From CAJBIL01 sp044359525 (GTDB taxonomy: Bacteria > Pseudomonadota > Gammaproteobacteria > Burkholderiales > Rhodocyclaceae): DNA of 16,581 nucleotides. The translations under genes and the position numbers were made by a program. Location: assembly GCA_044359525.1 (NCBI GenBank), contig JBIKLY010000078.1:1-16581 (forward strand). Reading direction: 5' to 3'. Positions within the stretch are counted from its first letter, which is position 1, and every line of letters starts with the position of its first letter. Shown here piece after piece: positions 1 through 7,539 of the stretch. Below the pieces are notes generated by a model, which made no database searches, was not told the DNA's origin, and was given only the letters and a program-made list of their open reading frames with translations.

Positions 1-364
1 GAGTGATCTCTTCAAGTCGCTGGTTGGCAAGGCGGTGGATGGCGTCGAAGCCAATCTGATCGACGTGCTCGCCGAAAACGAGCGGCTTTCCGTATTGCCC
101 GAAATTGCGGGTCTCTTCGAAACGCTCAAGGGTGTTGAAGAAGGTGTCACGGAGGCCACGATCCATAGTGCTTTCCCGCTTGACGAGAAGCAGCGCAAGG
201 ATCTCATTGCGGATCTCGAAGCGCGCTTCAAAACCCGGCTAACTGCCGAAGTGGTCGTCGATCAATCCCTGATCGGCGGCGTCAAGATTGTGGTTGGCGA
301 CCAGATTCTCGATACTTCCGTCCGCGGAAAACTCGAGAGCATGGCTTTGGCGCTCAAGAACTAG
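1..364 (+). CDS. atpH: ATP synthase F1 delta subunit, C-terminal part
   Basis: This is the 3' end of atpH, cut by the window start; about 120 codons are visible, reading in frame from base 2 to the TAG at 362-364. The delta subunit (OSCP in mitochondria) sits on top of the F1 head and ties it to the peripheral b-subunit stalk. The visible part includes the typical C-terminal signature, with residues resembling the family pattern I-G-G-V-K-I-V-V-G-D-Q-I-L-D-T-S-V-R-G-K-L shortly before the end. The family is usually about 175-180 residues, so roughly the first third is missing. The stop codon overlaps the Shine-Dalgarno of atpA, which supports co-transcription and translational coupling. The identification is firm from both the motif and the operon position. 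Confidence 0.95.
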   Translation, partial: SDLFKSLVGKAVDGVEANLIDVLAENERLSVLPEIAGLFETLKGVEEGVTEATIHSAFPLDEKQRKDLIADLEARFKTRLTAEVVVDQSLIGGVKIVVGDQILDTSVRGKLESMALALKN

Positions 365-374
365 GAGAATTTTC

Positions 375-1913
375 ATGCAGTTGAATCCTTCCGAAATTAG
401 CGAACTGATCAAGGGCAAGATCCAGAATCTTGAGGTCAGCGCTGATCTACGCACGCAGGGCACCGTCGTTTCGGTGACCGACGGCATCTGCCGCGTGCAT
501 GGTCTTTCCGACGTCATGCAAGGCGAAATGCTCGAGTTTCCGGGCAACACCTTTGGTATGGCACTGAACCTCGAGCGCGACTCTGTCGGCGCCGTGATTC
601 TCGGTGAATACGAGCACATCTCTGAAGGCGATACGGTCAAGACGACCGGTCGCATTCTTGAAGTTCCAGTCGGTCCGGAGCTGCTCGGTCGTGTGGTCAA
701 CTCGCTCGGTCAGCCGATCGATGGCAAGGGCCCGATCGGTCACAAAATGACCGACAAGATCGAAAAAGTCGCTCCTGGCGTGATCTGGCGTAAGTCGGTT
801 TCGCAGCCGGTGCAGACCGGTCTGAAGTCGATTGACGCGATGGTGCCGATTGGCCGTGGCCAGCGCGAGCTGATCATTGGCGACCGCCAGACCGGCAAGA
901 CCGCCGTGGCGATTGATGCGATCATCAATCAAAAGGGTCAGGACGTGATGTGTATCTACGTCGCGATCGGTCAGAAGGCTTCGACCATCGCCAACGTGGT
1001 GCGCAAGCTCGAGCAGAACGGCGCGATGGCTTACACCATTGTCGTGGCCGCTGCCGCTTCCGAATCCGCCGCGCTTCAGTACATTGCACCGTACTCCGGT
1101 TGCACGATGGGCGAATACTTCCGTGATCGTGGTCAGGATGCGCTGATTATTTATGACGATCTGACCAAGCAAGCTTGGGCCTACCGTCAGGTATCGCTGC
1201 TGCTGCGCCGTCCGCCAGGTCGCGAAGCCTATCCTGGCGACGTGTTCTACCTGCACTCCCGTCTGCTCGAGCGCGCTGCTCGCGTTTCGGAAGAGTGGGT
1301 CGAGAAATACACCAACGGTGAAATCAAGGGCAAGACCGGTTCGCTGACCGCGCTGCCAGTGATCGAAACGCAGGCCGGTGACGTGTCCGCTTTCGTTCCG
1401 ACCAACGTGATTTCGATTACCGACGGCCAGATCTTCCTGGAAACAGACTTGTTCAACGCCGGTATCCGTCCGGCCATGAACGCCGGTGTCTCGGTGTCGC
1501 GAGTCGGTGGTGCTGCGCAGACCAAGGTTATCAAGAAGCTCGGCGGCGGTGTTCGTCTGGCACTTGCCCAGTACCGCGAACTGGCTGCCTTTGCGCAGTT
1601 TGCTTCCGATCTGGACGAAGCAACCCGCAAGCAGCTCGACCGTGGTCGTCTGGTAACGGAGTTGATGAAGCAGCCCCAGTACGCGCCGATGACGGTGGCC
1701 GAAATGGCAATCACCCTGCATGCGGTGAACAAAGGCTTCTTTGACGATGTTGAGGTGAAGAAGGCGCTCGAGGTTGAGAAGCAGATGCATGGCTTCGTCA
1801 AGCAGAAGTATGCCGACCTGATCACCAAGATCGAGACGAGCAAGGATCTTGACGCTGACGCTGAGCAAAAGCTCACCAAGGCGATCGAGGAGTTCAAGGC
1901 CACACTGGCCTGA
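375..1913 (+). CDS. atpA: ATP synthase F1 alpha subunit
   Basis: This encodes the 512-residue alpha subunit, the non-catalytic nucleotide-binding subunit of the F1 hexamer at the cytoplasmic face of the membrane. The P-loop GDRQTGKT is at residues 169-176. The arginine finger (R376 in the sequence SVSRVGGAAQ) lies at the same number as in the E. coli protein, so the length and register are standard. The frame is open further upstream, but the ATG at 375 is chosen because AGGAG at 363-367 gives a good ribosome site and the protein then starts MQLNPSEIS, as in the family. The spacer after the atpH stop is only 10 bases. Nothing in the protein looks unusual. Confidence 0.98.
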   Translation: MQLNPSEISELIKGKIQNLEVSADLRTQGTVVSVTDGICRVHGLSDVMQGEMLEFPGNTFGMALNLERDSVGAVILGEYEHISEGDTVKTTGRILEVPVGPELLGRVVNSLGQPIDGKGPIGHKMTDKIEKVAPGVIWRKSVSQPVQTGLKSIDAMVPIGRGQRELIIGDRQTGKTAVAIDAIINQKGQDVMCIYVAIGQKASTIANVVRKLEQNGAMAYTIVVAAAASESAALQYIAPYSGCTMGEYFRDRGQDALIIYDDLTKQAWAYRQVSLLLRRPPGREAYPGDVFYLHSRLLERAARVSEEWVEKYTNGEIKGKTGSLTALPVIETQAGDVSAFVPTNVISITDGQIFLETDLFNAGIRPAMNAGVSVSRVGGAAQTKVIKKLGGGVRLALAQYRELAAFAQFASDLDEATRKQLDRGRLVTELMKQPQYAPMTVAEMAITLHAVNKGFFDDVEVKKALEVEKQMHGFVKQKYADLITKIETSKDLDADAEQKLTKAIEEFKATLA

Positions 1914-1931
1914 TCGATCGAGGAGATTGCC

Positions 1932-2795
1932 ATGGCTAGCGGCAAGGAAATCCGTAACAAGATCAAGAGCGTAGAAAACACGCGCAAGATCACCAAGGCT
2001 ATGGAGATGGTAGCCGCATCCAAAATGCGCAAAGCGCAGGACCGGATGCGGGCTGCCCGCCCCTACGGCGAAAAGATCCGGCGTGTTGCCGGCAATCTTT
2101 CGCACGCCTTGACTGACTATCGTCATCCCTTCCTCGTTATCCGCGAGCAGGTGAAGACTGTCGGTCTGATCACCGTCACGTCCGACAAGGGCCTGTGTGG
2201 TGGTTTGAACAGCAATTTGCTGCGTCTCGCGTTCGGTAAGATGAAAGAGTGGGACGCCGAAGGCAAGAAACTTCGTGCAACGGCCATCGGCAACAAGGGC
2301 CTGGGTTTCATGCAGCGCTCCGGTGCCAATGTCGTTTCGCACGTTACTGGTCTGGGCGATACACCGCATCTGGAAAAGCTGATCGGGCCGGTCAAGGTTC
2401 AGCTTGACGCCTACATGAAGGGCGAGATCGACGTTCTGTACATTGGCTATACCCGTTTCATCAATACGATGAAGCAGGAGCCGGTGATTGATCAGTTGTT
2501 GCCTTTGTCCGGCGATATGATGGGCGGTGAAGGCAACAAGTGGGACTACATCTACGAGCCCGATGCCAAGGCAGTGATCGACGATTTGTTGATTCGCTAC
2601 GTTGAAGCAATGATTTACCAGGCGGTTGCCGAGAACATGGCGTCTGAACAGAGCGCACGTATGGTCGCCATGAAGTCGGCGTCCGACAATGCCAAGGACG
2701 TGATCGGAGAACTCAAGCTGGTCTACAACAAGGCTCGCCAGGCAGCGATTACCAAAGAGCTTTCGGAAATCGTCAGCGGCGCAGCAGCTGTCTGA
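1932..2795 (+). CDS. atpG: ATP synthase F1 gamma subunit
   Basis: This encodes the 287-residue gamma subunit, the rotor shaft that turns inside the alpha3beta3 head. The length equals that of the E. coli protein. The N-terminal helix carries the conserved sequence around I-K-S-V-x-N-T-x-K-I-T-K-A-M-x-M-V-A, and the C-terminal helix contains ASDNAKDVIGELKLVYNKARQA, the part that inserts into the bearing of the head; both ends are therefore intact. The ATG at 1932 follows a strong GAGGAGAT site (1919-1926), and only 18 bases separate it from the atpA stop. It belongs to the atp operon. Confidence 0.98.
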   Translation: MASGKEIRNKIKSVENTRKITKAMEMVAASKMRKAQDRMRAARPYGEKIRRVAGNLSHALTDYRHPFLVIREQVKTVGLITVTSDKGLCGGLNSNLLRLAFGKMKEWDAEGKKLRATAIGNKGLGFMQRSGANVVSHVTGLGDTPHLEKLIGPVKVQLDAYMKGEIDVLYIGYTRFINTMKQEPVIDQLLPLSGDMMGGEGNKWDYIYEPDAKAVIDDLLIRYVEAMIYQAVAENMASEQSARMVAMKSASDNAKDVIGELKLVYNKARQAAITKELSEIVSGAAAV

Positions 2796-2840
2796 TCGTT
2801 TGAACGCGCGACATATAGTTTATTGATTGGGGATACGACG

Positions 2841-4241
2841 ATGAGTCAAGGAAACATTGTTCAGTGTATCGGCGCCGTGGTGGACATCCAGTTCCCGCGC
2901 GATGCGATGCCGAAGGTCTACGACGCGCTTCTGCTCGACAAGGCCGAAGAATCCGATATGTGTGAATCGAACCTGACGTTCGAAGTCCAGCAGCAGCTGG
3001 GTGACGGCGTTGTGCGTACGATCGCCATGGGTTCGTCCGACGGTCTGCGCCGTGGCATGAAGGTCAACAACACCGGCAAGGGCATTGCTGTGCCGGTCGG
3101 TGAAGCCACTCTCGGCCGCATCATGGACGTGCTGGGCCGCCCGATCGACGAGGCCGGTCCGATTGCTACCGATGAGCGTCGCGAAATTCACCAGAAGGCA
3201 CCGAAGTTCGACGAACTCATGCCGTCGGTCGACCTGCTCGAAACCGGCATCAAGGTGATCGACCTCGTCTGTCCGTTCGCCAAGGGCGGTAAAGTCGGCC
3301 TGTTCGGCGGCGCCGGCGTAGGCAAGACGGTGAACATGATGGAGCTGATCAACAACATCGCCAAGCAACACTCGGGTCTGTCAGTGTTTGCCGGTGTGGG
3401 TGAGCGGACTCGTGAAGGTAACGACTTCTACCACGAGATGAAGGACTCCAACGTTCTCGACAAGGTCTCGATGGTCTTCGGTCAGATGAATGAGCCGCCT
3501 GGTAACCGTCTGCGCGTTGCGCTGACCGGTCTGACCATGGCCGAGCGTTTCCGTGACGACGGCCGCGACATTCTGTTCTTCGTCGATAACATCTACCGCT
3601 ACACGCTGGCCGGTACCGAAGTGTCCGCACTGCTCGGCCGTATGCCTTCCGCCGTGGGCTACCAGCCGACGCTGGCCGAAGAAATGGGTCGTCTGCAAGA
3701 GCGTATTACCTCGACCAAGGTTGGCTCGATCACCTCGATCCAGGCTGTGTATGTGCCTGCCGATGACTTGACCGACCCGTCGCCGGCAACCACCTTCCTG
3801 CACTTGGATTCGACCGTCGTGCTGTCGCGTGACATCGCCTCGCTGGGTATCTACCCGGCTGTCGATCCGCTCGATTCCACCTCGCGCCAGCTGGATCCGC
3901 AGGTTGTGGGCGAAGAGCATTACAACGTTGCCCGTGCTGTGCAGATGACGCTGCAGCGCTACAAGGAATTGCGCGACATTATCGCGATTCTGGGTATGGA
4001 CGAACTGTCGCCGGAAGACAAGCTCGCGGTTTACCGTGCGCGTAAAATCCAGCGCTTCCTGTCGCAGCCGTTCCACGTGGCTGAAGTGTTCACGGGTTCG
4101 CCAGGCAAGTACGTAACGCTCAAGGAAACCATCAAGGGCTTCAAGATGATCTGTGACGGCGAGTGCGACAATCTCCCCGAGCAGGCCTTCTACATGGTCG
4201 GTGGTATCGAAGAAGCGTTCGAAAAAGCCAAGACCCTCTAA
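2841..4241 (+). CDS. atpD: ATP synthase F1 beta subunit
   Basis: This encodes the 466-residue catalytic beta subunit. The Walker A motif GGAGVGKT is at residues 156-163, the catalytic glutamate lies in GERTREGND (E188), and Walker B leads into FFVDNIYRYT (about 247-255). The lever motif reads DELSPED (387-393) rather than the textbook DELSEED; to my knowledge the proline variant is common in betaproteobacteria, so I do not count it as a defect. A TTG at 2823 is in frame, but the ATG at 2841 is preferred because GGGGA (2829-2833) is spaced seven bases from it and the protein then starts MSQGNIVQCIGAVVDIQFPR. It follows atpG by 45 bases. Confidence 0.98.
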   Translation: MSQGNIVQCIGAVVDIQFPRDAMPKVYDALLLDKAEESDMCESNLTFEVQQQLGDGVVRTIAMGSSDGLRRGMKVNNTGKGIAVPVGEATLGRIMDVLGRPIDEAGPIATDERREIHQKAPKFDELMPSVDLLETGIKVIDLVCPFAKGGKVGLFGGAGVGKTVNMMELINNIAKQHSGLSVFAGVGERTREGNDFYHEMKDSNVLDKVSMVFGQMNEPPGNRLRVALTGLTMAERFRDDGRDILFFVDNIYRYTLAGTEVSALLGRMPSAVGYQPTLAEEMGRLQERITSTKVGSITSIQAVYVPADDLTDPSPATTFLHLDSTVVLSRDIASLGIYPAVDPLDSTSRQLDPQVVGEEHYNVARAVQMTLQRYKELRDIIAILGMDELSPEDKLAVYRARKIQRFLSQPFHVAEVFTGSPGKYVTLKETIKGFKMICDGECDNLPEQAFYMVGGIEEAFEKAKTL

Positions 4242-4257
4242 GCAAATCAATGCGACC

Positions 4258-4291
4258 GTCGTGTCCTGCGCTAAATTGCGCGAGACACGAC
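4258..4291 (+). promoter_or_regulatory. Intercistronic hairpin between atpD and atpC
   Basis: The 69-base gap between atpD and atpC holds a near-perfect stem-loop. Bases 4258-4265 pair with 4284-4291 (8 bp). A C/A mismatch and a T-G wobble follow, then four more G-C pairs (4268-4271 with 4278-4281) around the six-base loop TAAATT. No T-run follows, so it is unlikely to be a simple intrinsic terminator. The atpC ribosome site AGGGGA (4297-4302) starts six bases after the stem. A role in mRNA stability, processing, or setting the epsilon to beta ratio is possible but inferred. Confidence 0.7.
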
Positions 4292-4310
4292 CGAGCAGGG
4301 GACACAAACC

Positions 4311-4733
4311 ATGTCAATCAGAGTTCATGTAGACGTTGTCAGTGCCGAGGAGTTGATTTTCTCCGGTGAAACCGACTTTGCCGTATTTCCAGGGGAAGCC
4401 GGCGAACTGGGTATCTACCCGCGACACACGCCGCTGCTGACCCGTATCAAGCCGGGTACAGTGCGCCTGAAAGTGCCGGATCGTGAAGAATACGAGTTGG
4501 TCTATGTTTCCGGCGGCATGCTGGAAGTGCAGCCGACCCTGATTACTGTGCTCGCCGATACGGCGATTCGCGCACACGATCTGGATGAGGCGAAAGCGAC
4601 GGAAGCCAAGCGTCGTGCCGAAGAGGCGATGAAGAATCGTTCGACGGATGTCAGTTACGCGTCTGCCGAGGCTGAGCTGGCACAAGCTGTCGCGCAGTTG
4701 CAGGCAATCAGGAAGCTGCGTAATCGCCATTGA
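4311..4733 (+). CDS. atpC: ATP synthase F1 epsilon subunit
   Basis: This encodes the 140-residue epsilon subunit, part of the central rotor and an inhibitor of ATP hydrolysis by F1. The N-terminal beta-sandwich (about residues 1-85) holds the conserved stretch F-P-G-E-A-G-E-L-G-I-Y-P-R-H-T-P-L-L-T. The C-terminal part (about 88-140) is an alpha-helical hairpin rich in alanine, glutamate and arginine, as expected for the inhibitory arm. Length matches the E. coli protein (139). The start at 4311 is supported by AGGGGA at 4297-4302, eight bases upstream. It is the last gene of the operon and is followed by a strong terminator. Confidence 0.97.
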   Translation: MSIRVHVDVVSAEELIFSGETDFAVFPGEAGELGIYPRHTPLLTRIKPGTVRLKVPDREEYELVYVSGGMLEVQPTLITVLADTAIRAHDLDEAKATEAKRRAEEAMKNRSTDVSYASAEAELAQAVAQLQAIRKLRNRH

Positions 4734-4750
4734 TTTTTGGCGGGACGCAG

Positions 4751-4788
4751 CAATAAAAAAGGCAGCCATTTGGCTGCCTTTTTTATTG
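4751..4788. terminator. Bidirectional intrinsic terminator
   Basis: Bases 4751-4768 and 4771-4788 form a perfect 18-bp inverted repeat around a TT centre. The GC-rich core GGCAGCCA/TGGCTGCC is flanked by an A6 run on one side and a T6 run on the other, so each strand shows stem plus U-tract. It lies between the atpC stop (4733) and the stop of the convergent ubiJ-like gene (4792-4794), three bases from the latter. It should therefore end both transcripts. Confidence 0.93.
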
Positions 4789-4791
4789 CTT

Positions 4792-5364
4792 TTAGCTGTT
4801 TTGAAGTTTTTGAACGCGTCTTTCAAGACGCGCGTAATCGTCGTTCAAAGTATCAACCGCAATACAGAAATGGGCGACGTCCGCACGCCGGGCTAGCGTA
4901 GCCGATTCTTCGGTCAGATATTCGGCAACGTTCAATGCCAGATTGCGAGCACGTTGAAGATGCCATTGGGCGAAGTGTTTGCCGCCCTGCAACAGTCGGC
5001 GAGCGCCAATGTCACCGATCAGTTGCGCGAGATCGTCCTCGACGTCCCAGCGCAGGTTACGGAAAACAAAGCCCAGCGCCTCGGCAAATTCGGCGGAGCC
5101 GGAAATGTGTGCTGCTGCAAACAGTGAGGGGCGATCGGTCAGTGCGCGCATTGGCGCATCGGTGGGAAGCTGGATGGTGACCGTGGGGGTGAGGGCCTGG
5201 TCGCCGGTTTCGAAAAAACCGGCGCTTGTCACGCATATTGGAATGGTTAGCGGGCCGAGTGAAAGCTGCGCGGTTTGCCCTGCAAAGGCTTGCAGCCGCG
5301 TCCGCGCCCAAGTTTCGCCAGTCAGAACATGATTGACGAAGTTGAGCGCGGTGCGAGTCAGCAT
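4792..5364 (-). CDS. ubiJ: UbiJ-like SCP2-domain ubiquinone biosynthesis factor
   Basis: This encodes a 190-residue protein resembling UbiJ (YigP), an accessory factor of ubiquinone biosynthesis whose SCP2 domain is thought to hold hydrophobic intermediates for the soluble Ubi complex. The N-terminal half (about residues 15-110) has the SCP2-type pattern of short beta strands around FAGQTAQLSLGPLTIPICVTSAG. The C-terminal half is helical, with a WDVEDDLAQLIGDIGARR segment and a final coiled-coil-like helix (about 165-190), as in UbiJ. It is the last gene of the minus-strand cluster, nine bases after the Tim44-like gene, and ends right at the shared terminator. No strong Shine-Dalgarno precedes the ATG, so translational coupling is likely. 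Pairing with ubiE supports the call. Confidence 0.85.
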   Translation of the reverse strand: MLTRTALNFVNHVLTGETWARTRLQAFAGQTAQLSLGPLTIPICVTSAGFFETGDQALTPTVTIQLPTDAPMRALTDRPSLFAAAHISGSAEFAEALGFVFRNLRWDVEDDLAQLIGDIGARRLLQGGKHFAQWHLQRARNLALNVAEYLTEESATLARRADVAHFCIAVDTLNDDYARLERRVQKLQNS

Positions 5365-5373
5365 CAGTACTAT

Positions 5374-6252
5374 TTAGCCAAGTTGCTGAATGCCGCTGAT
5401 CGTCCAGCCCTTGCTGCCGTCAACCTGCTTGGTCAGATTCCACACTTCGTCAAACGGCGCAGCTACGGCGCCTGTTTCTTCACGGATCATGCCGCTGAAA
5501 CGAACGCTGGCAATATGCTGCGGACCTTCAGTAACAACTTCGAGCAGCTCGGCGTTCAGCGTGACGACATCTGTTTCCTGAGTTGCTGCACCGCGTTCGG
5601 TGATCTGCATCTTGATCTCGGCAAACATTTCCGGGCTGACAAATTCGCGAATATCGTCAAGATTGCGGGCGTCGTTCGAGGCCTGCAGGCGGATGAAGTT
5701 GAGTTTGGCGATACGCAGGAAGCCATCTGCATCAAAACCATCAGGGATGCGGCGAACCGTTTCGACAGCAGTGGCTGCCGGCATTGCTGCGGCGAAACCC
5801 CGGCTGCCAGGCTCGACCTGCGGTGGCGGCGCCATACTCGGCCCACCAGCACCGGCAAATTGCATCGGGTCGGAAGCAGGTGCCGCCCCGGCCTTTTTTC
5901 GGAAGATCATTCTGATGACAAAAAAGATGGCCATTGCGAGCAGGGCGATCATAAGGAAATTTGCCACGCCTTCACCCATACCAAAGTGCGAAAGCAGGGC
6001 GGCGATGCCGAGACCCGCGGCGAGACCAGCCAGTGGCCCCATCCAGTTGCGCTTGGGAGCAGCTGCAGGTGCGGCAGCTGGAGCGGCAGCGGGCGCCGTA
6101 GCATTTTGTGTTGGTGCGGCCGGTTTTTGTGCGGCTGTATCTCTCTGAATACCGCTCGACTTACCACCGCCAAGGCGCTTTGCTTCGGCGTCCCCGATGC
6201 TGAGGCCAAGGCTCAATACGCCGATGCTGAGTGCAACGAGAAACTTTTTCAT
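5374..6252 (-). CDS. Tim44-like domain protein with signal peptide and membrane segment
   Basis: This 292-residue protein starts with a signal-peptide-like segment (MKKFLVALSIGVLSLGLSIG; possible cleavage after AEA near residue 24). A Gly/Lys-rich patch, an Ala/Pro linker with repeated PAAA units (about 54-66), a glycine-rich hydrophobic stretch (72-90) and a transmembrane helix (about 97-117) ending in a basic cluster RMIFRKK follow. The C-terminal domain (about 170-292) has the Tim44/MBA1-like pattern, including F-L-R-I-A-K-L-N-F-I-R-L-Q and the closing W-T-I-S-G-I-Q-Q. Tim44 is a mitochondrial import factor; the bacterial function is not established. A GTG directly upstream is in frame, but ATG is chosen because AGGAG lies six bases before it. 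It sits between ubiE and ubiJ with gaps of 12 and 9 bases, suggesting a membrane-linked role near quinone synthesis (inference). Confidence 0.85.
   Translation of the reverse strand: MKKFLVALSIGVLSLGLSIGDAEAKRLGGGKSSGIQRDTAAQKPAAPTQNATAPAAAPAAAPAAAPKRNWMGPLAGLAAGLGIAALLSHFGMGEGVANFLMIALLAMAIFFVIRMIFRKKAGAAPASDPMQFAGAGGPSMAPPPQVEPGSRGFAAAMPAATAVETVRRIPDGFDADGFLRIAKLNFIRLQASNDARNLDDIREFVSPEMFAEIKMQITERGAATQETDVVTLNAELLEVVTEGPQHIASVRFSGMIREETGAVAAPFDEVWNLTKQVDGSKGWTISGIQQLG
6055..6093 (-). repeat. PAAA tetrapeptide-coding repeat in the Tim44-like gene
   Basis: Codons for about residues 54-66 of the Tim44-like protein encode P-A-A-A three times in a row, ending in P. The DNA copies are similar but not identical. 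It forms a flexible linker between the signal region and the membrane segment. Confidence 0.7.
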
Positions 6253-6264
6253 CACTTGCTCCTG

Positions 6265-7005
6265 TTAGAATTTAAAGCCACGGTGCAGGGCCACGACGCC
6301 AAGCGTCAGGTTGAAGTATTCGACCTTTTCGAGCCCGGCTTGTTCCATCATCGATTTCAGTGTTTCCTGATCCGGATGAACACGGATCGACTCGGCCAGA
6401 TAACGATAGCTTGCTTCATCCTGGGTGATGATTTGCCCGATACGTGGGATGACCTTGAATGAGTAAAAGTCGTAGGCCGGGGCCAGCGGCTTCCATACCT
6501 GCGAGAATTCCAGAACTAGCAAGCGACCTCCCGGTCGCAGAACACGGCGCATTTCGGCCAATGCCGCTTCTTTGTGCGTCATGTTGCGCAGGCCAAAGGC
6601 GACCGTTACGCAGTCAAAATAATCATCGGGGAAAGGCAGCTTCTCCGCGTCGCACTGTGCGACCGGCATCAGGAAGCCCTTGTTGCATAAACGGTCACGG
6701 CCATTGGTCAGCATCGCGTTATTGATATCGGTCAGCCAGACTTCACCGGAACGACCGACACGCTTCGCGAAAGCCAGCGACAGGTCACCGGTGCCCCCGG
6801 CTACGTCGAGCACACGTGACCCTTCGCGGACACCGCTTTTGGCGATGGTAAAGGCTTTCCACAAGCGGTGCATGCCGCCCGACATGACGTCGTTCATCAG
6901 GTCGTATTTTTGTGCTACCGAGTCAAAAACATCCGCGACTCGGCGTGACTTCTCCGCTTCTGCAACCTGCTCAAAGCCGAAATGGGTTGTGGTTTTATCG
7001 TTCAT
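6265..7005 (-). CDS. ubiE: Ubiquinone/menaquinone C-methyltransferase UbiE
   Basis: This 246-residue SAM-dependent methyltransferase carries out the C-methylation of the benzoquinol ring in ubiquinone synthesis (and of demethylmenaquinone where menaquinone is made). The N-terminus THFGFEQVA matches the family. Signature 1 runs YDLMNDVMSGGMHRLWK (35-51), the SAM-binding motif is DVAGGTGD (67-74), and the second signature is RVLRPGGRLLVLEFS. The end, VVALHRGFKF, is the usual C-terminus. The frame is open 18 codons further upstream, but the ATG at 7003-7005 gives the family length and avoids overlap with the upstream gene. The Shine-Dalgarno is poor. It lies in a minus-strand cluster with a Tim44-like gene and ubiJ. 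Confidence 0.97.
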   Translation of the reverse strand: MNDKTTTHFGFEQVAEAEKSRRVADVFDSVAQKYDLMNDVMSGGMHRLWKAFTIAKSGVREGSRVLDVAGGTGDLSLAFAKRVGRSGEVWLTDINNAMLTNGRDRLCNKGFLMPVAQCDAEKLPFPDDYFDCVTVAFGLRNMTHKEAALAEMRRVLRPGGRLLVLEFSQVWKPLAPAYDFYSFKVIPRIGQIITQDEASYRYLAESIRVHPDQETLKSMMEQAGLEKVEYFNLTLGVVALHRGFKF

Positions 7006-7036
7006 TAAATGCGAAATTGTGGTGAATCGGCAAAAA

Positions 7037-7462
7037 TCAATGGCTGCCGCAGCCGCCATGCGACTTGGCAGCCGGTGCCGGCGTGTCTGCCGGGTCGCGG
7101 CTGGCGCCTTCGGCTTTCAGGCGGTCGAGATAGGCTTGCCAAAGCTCATCGTGGTGCGTACCGAGGTTATAAAGCATATCCCACGAGTAGAGGCCGCTAT
7201 CGTGACCGTCGGAAAACACCGGCTTGATCGCATAGTTGCCGACCGGATCGACGCGATCAATCGAAACATCCCGCTTGCCGACTTGTAGCGTTTCCTGGCC
7301 CGGTCCATGGCCGCGTGCCTCGGCCGAAGGGGTGAAAACGCGCAGAAATTCATAACTCAGTTCAAAATGTTCGCCGGTCTCGAAAGCCAGTTCCAGAATT
7401 CGTGATTTCTGATGCAGCTTTATCTCGGTAGGAATCGGTGTTTTCTGTTCCAGGCCAGCCAT
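7037..7462 (-). CDS. DUF971 (GBBH-like N-terminal domain) protein
   Basis: This 141-residue protein resembles the DUF971 family, which is related to the N-terminal domain of gamma-butyrobetaine hydroxylase. The recognisable core is P-T-E-I-K-L-H-Q-K-S-R-I-L-E-L-A-F near the N-terminus and G-N-Y-A-I-K-P-V-F-S-D-G-H-D-S-G-L-Y-S-W-D in the middle (about residues 75-95). The stand-alone domain has no established enzyme activity; in gamma-butyrobetaine hydroxylase the equivalent domain binds zinc. The protein ends in a short Gly/His/Cys tail (HGGCGSH) that could bind metal. It is the first gene of the minus-strand cluster, about 30 bases before ubiE, which hints at a link with quinone metabolism (inference). 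AAGG upstream of the ATG is an acceptable ribosome site. Confidence 0.88.
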   Translation of the reverse strand: MAGLEQKTPIPTEIKLHQKSRILELAFETGEHFELSYEFLRVFTPSAEARGHGPGQETLQVGKRDVSIDRVDPVGNYAIKPVFSDGHDSGLYSWDMLYNLGTHHDELWQAYLDRLKAEGASRDPADTPAPAAKSHGGCGSH

Positions 7463-7539
7463 GGGAAACCTTAAGTCGAAGTAGACGCATTATGATAGCG
7501 CAGAAGACTGCCAGCAGGGTTGCCGAAACCGGCTCGGCT

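Noticed and set aside
387..393. DELSPED instead of DELSEED in the beta subunit (residue numbers)
   Set aside because: To my knowledge this variant is common in betaproteobacterial beta subunits, so it is not a sign of altered function.
447..2369. Long open frame of 640 codons on the minus strand opposite atpA and atpG
   Set aside because: It is a shadow of strongly biased codons in the real genes, with no family resemblance and no plausible promoter or ribosome site.
3381..4307. 308-codon minus-strand frame opposite atpD
   Set aside because: It is an antisense shadow of a highly conserved gene.
5275..6462. 395-codon plus-strand frame across the ubiJ, Tim44-like and ubiE genes
   Set aside because: It runs across three well-supported minus-strand genes and has no protein-family features.
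7522..7538. GCCGA/TCGGC inverted repeat just before the Pho box
   Set aside because: Five-base arms are expected by chance in GC-rich DNA, and there is no T-run or other supporting signal.
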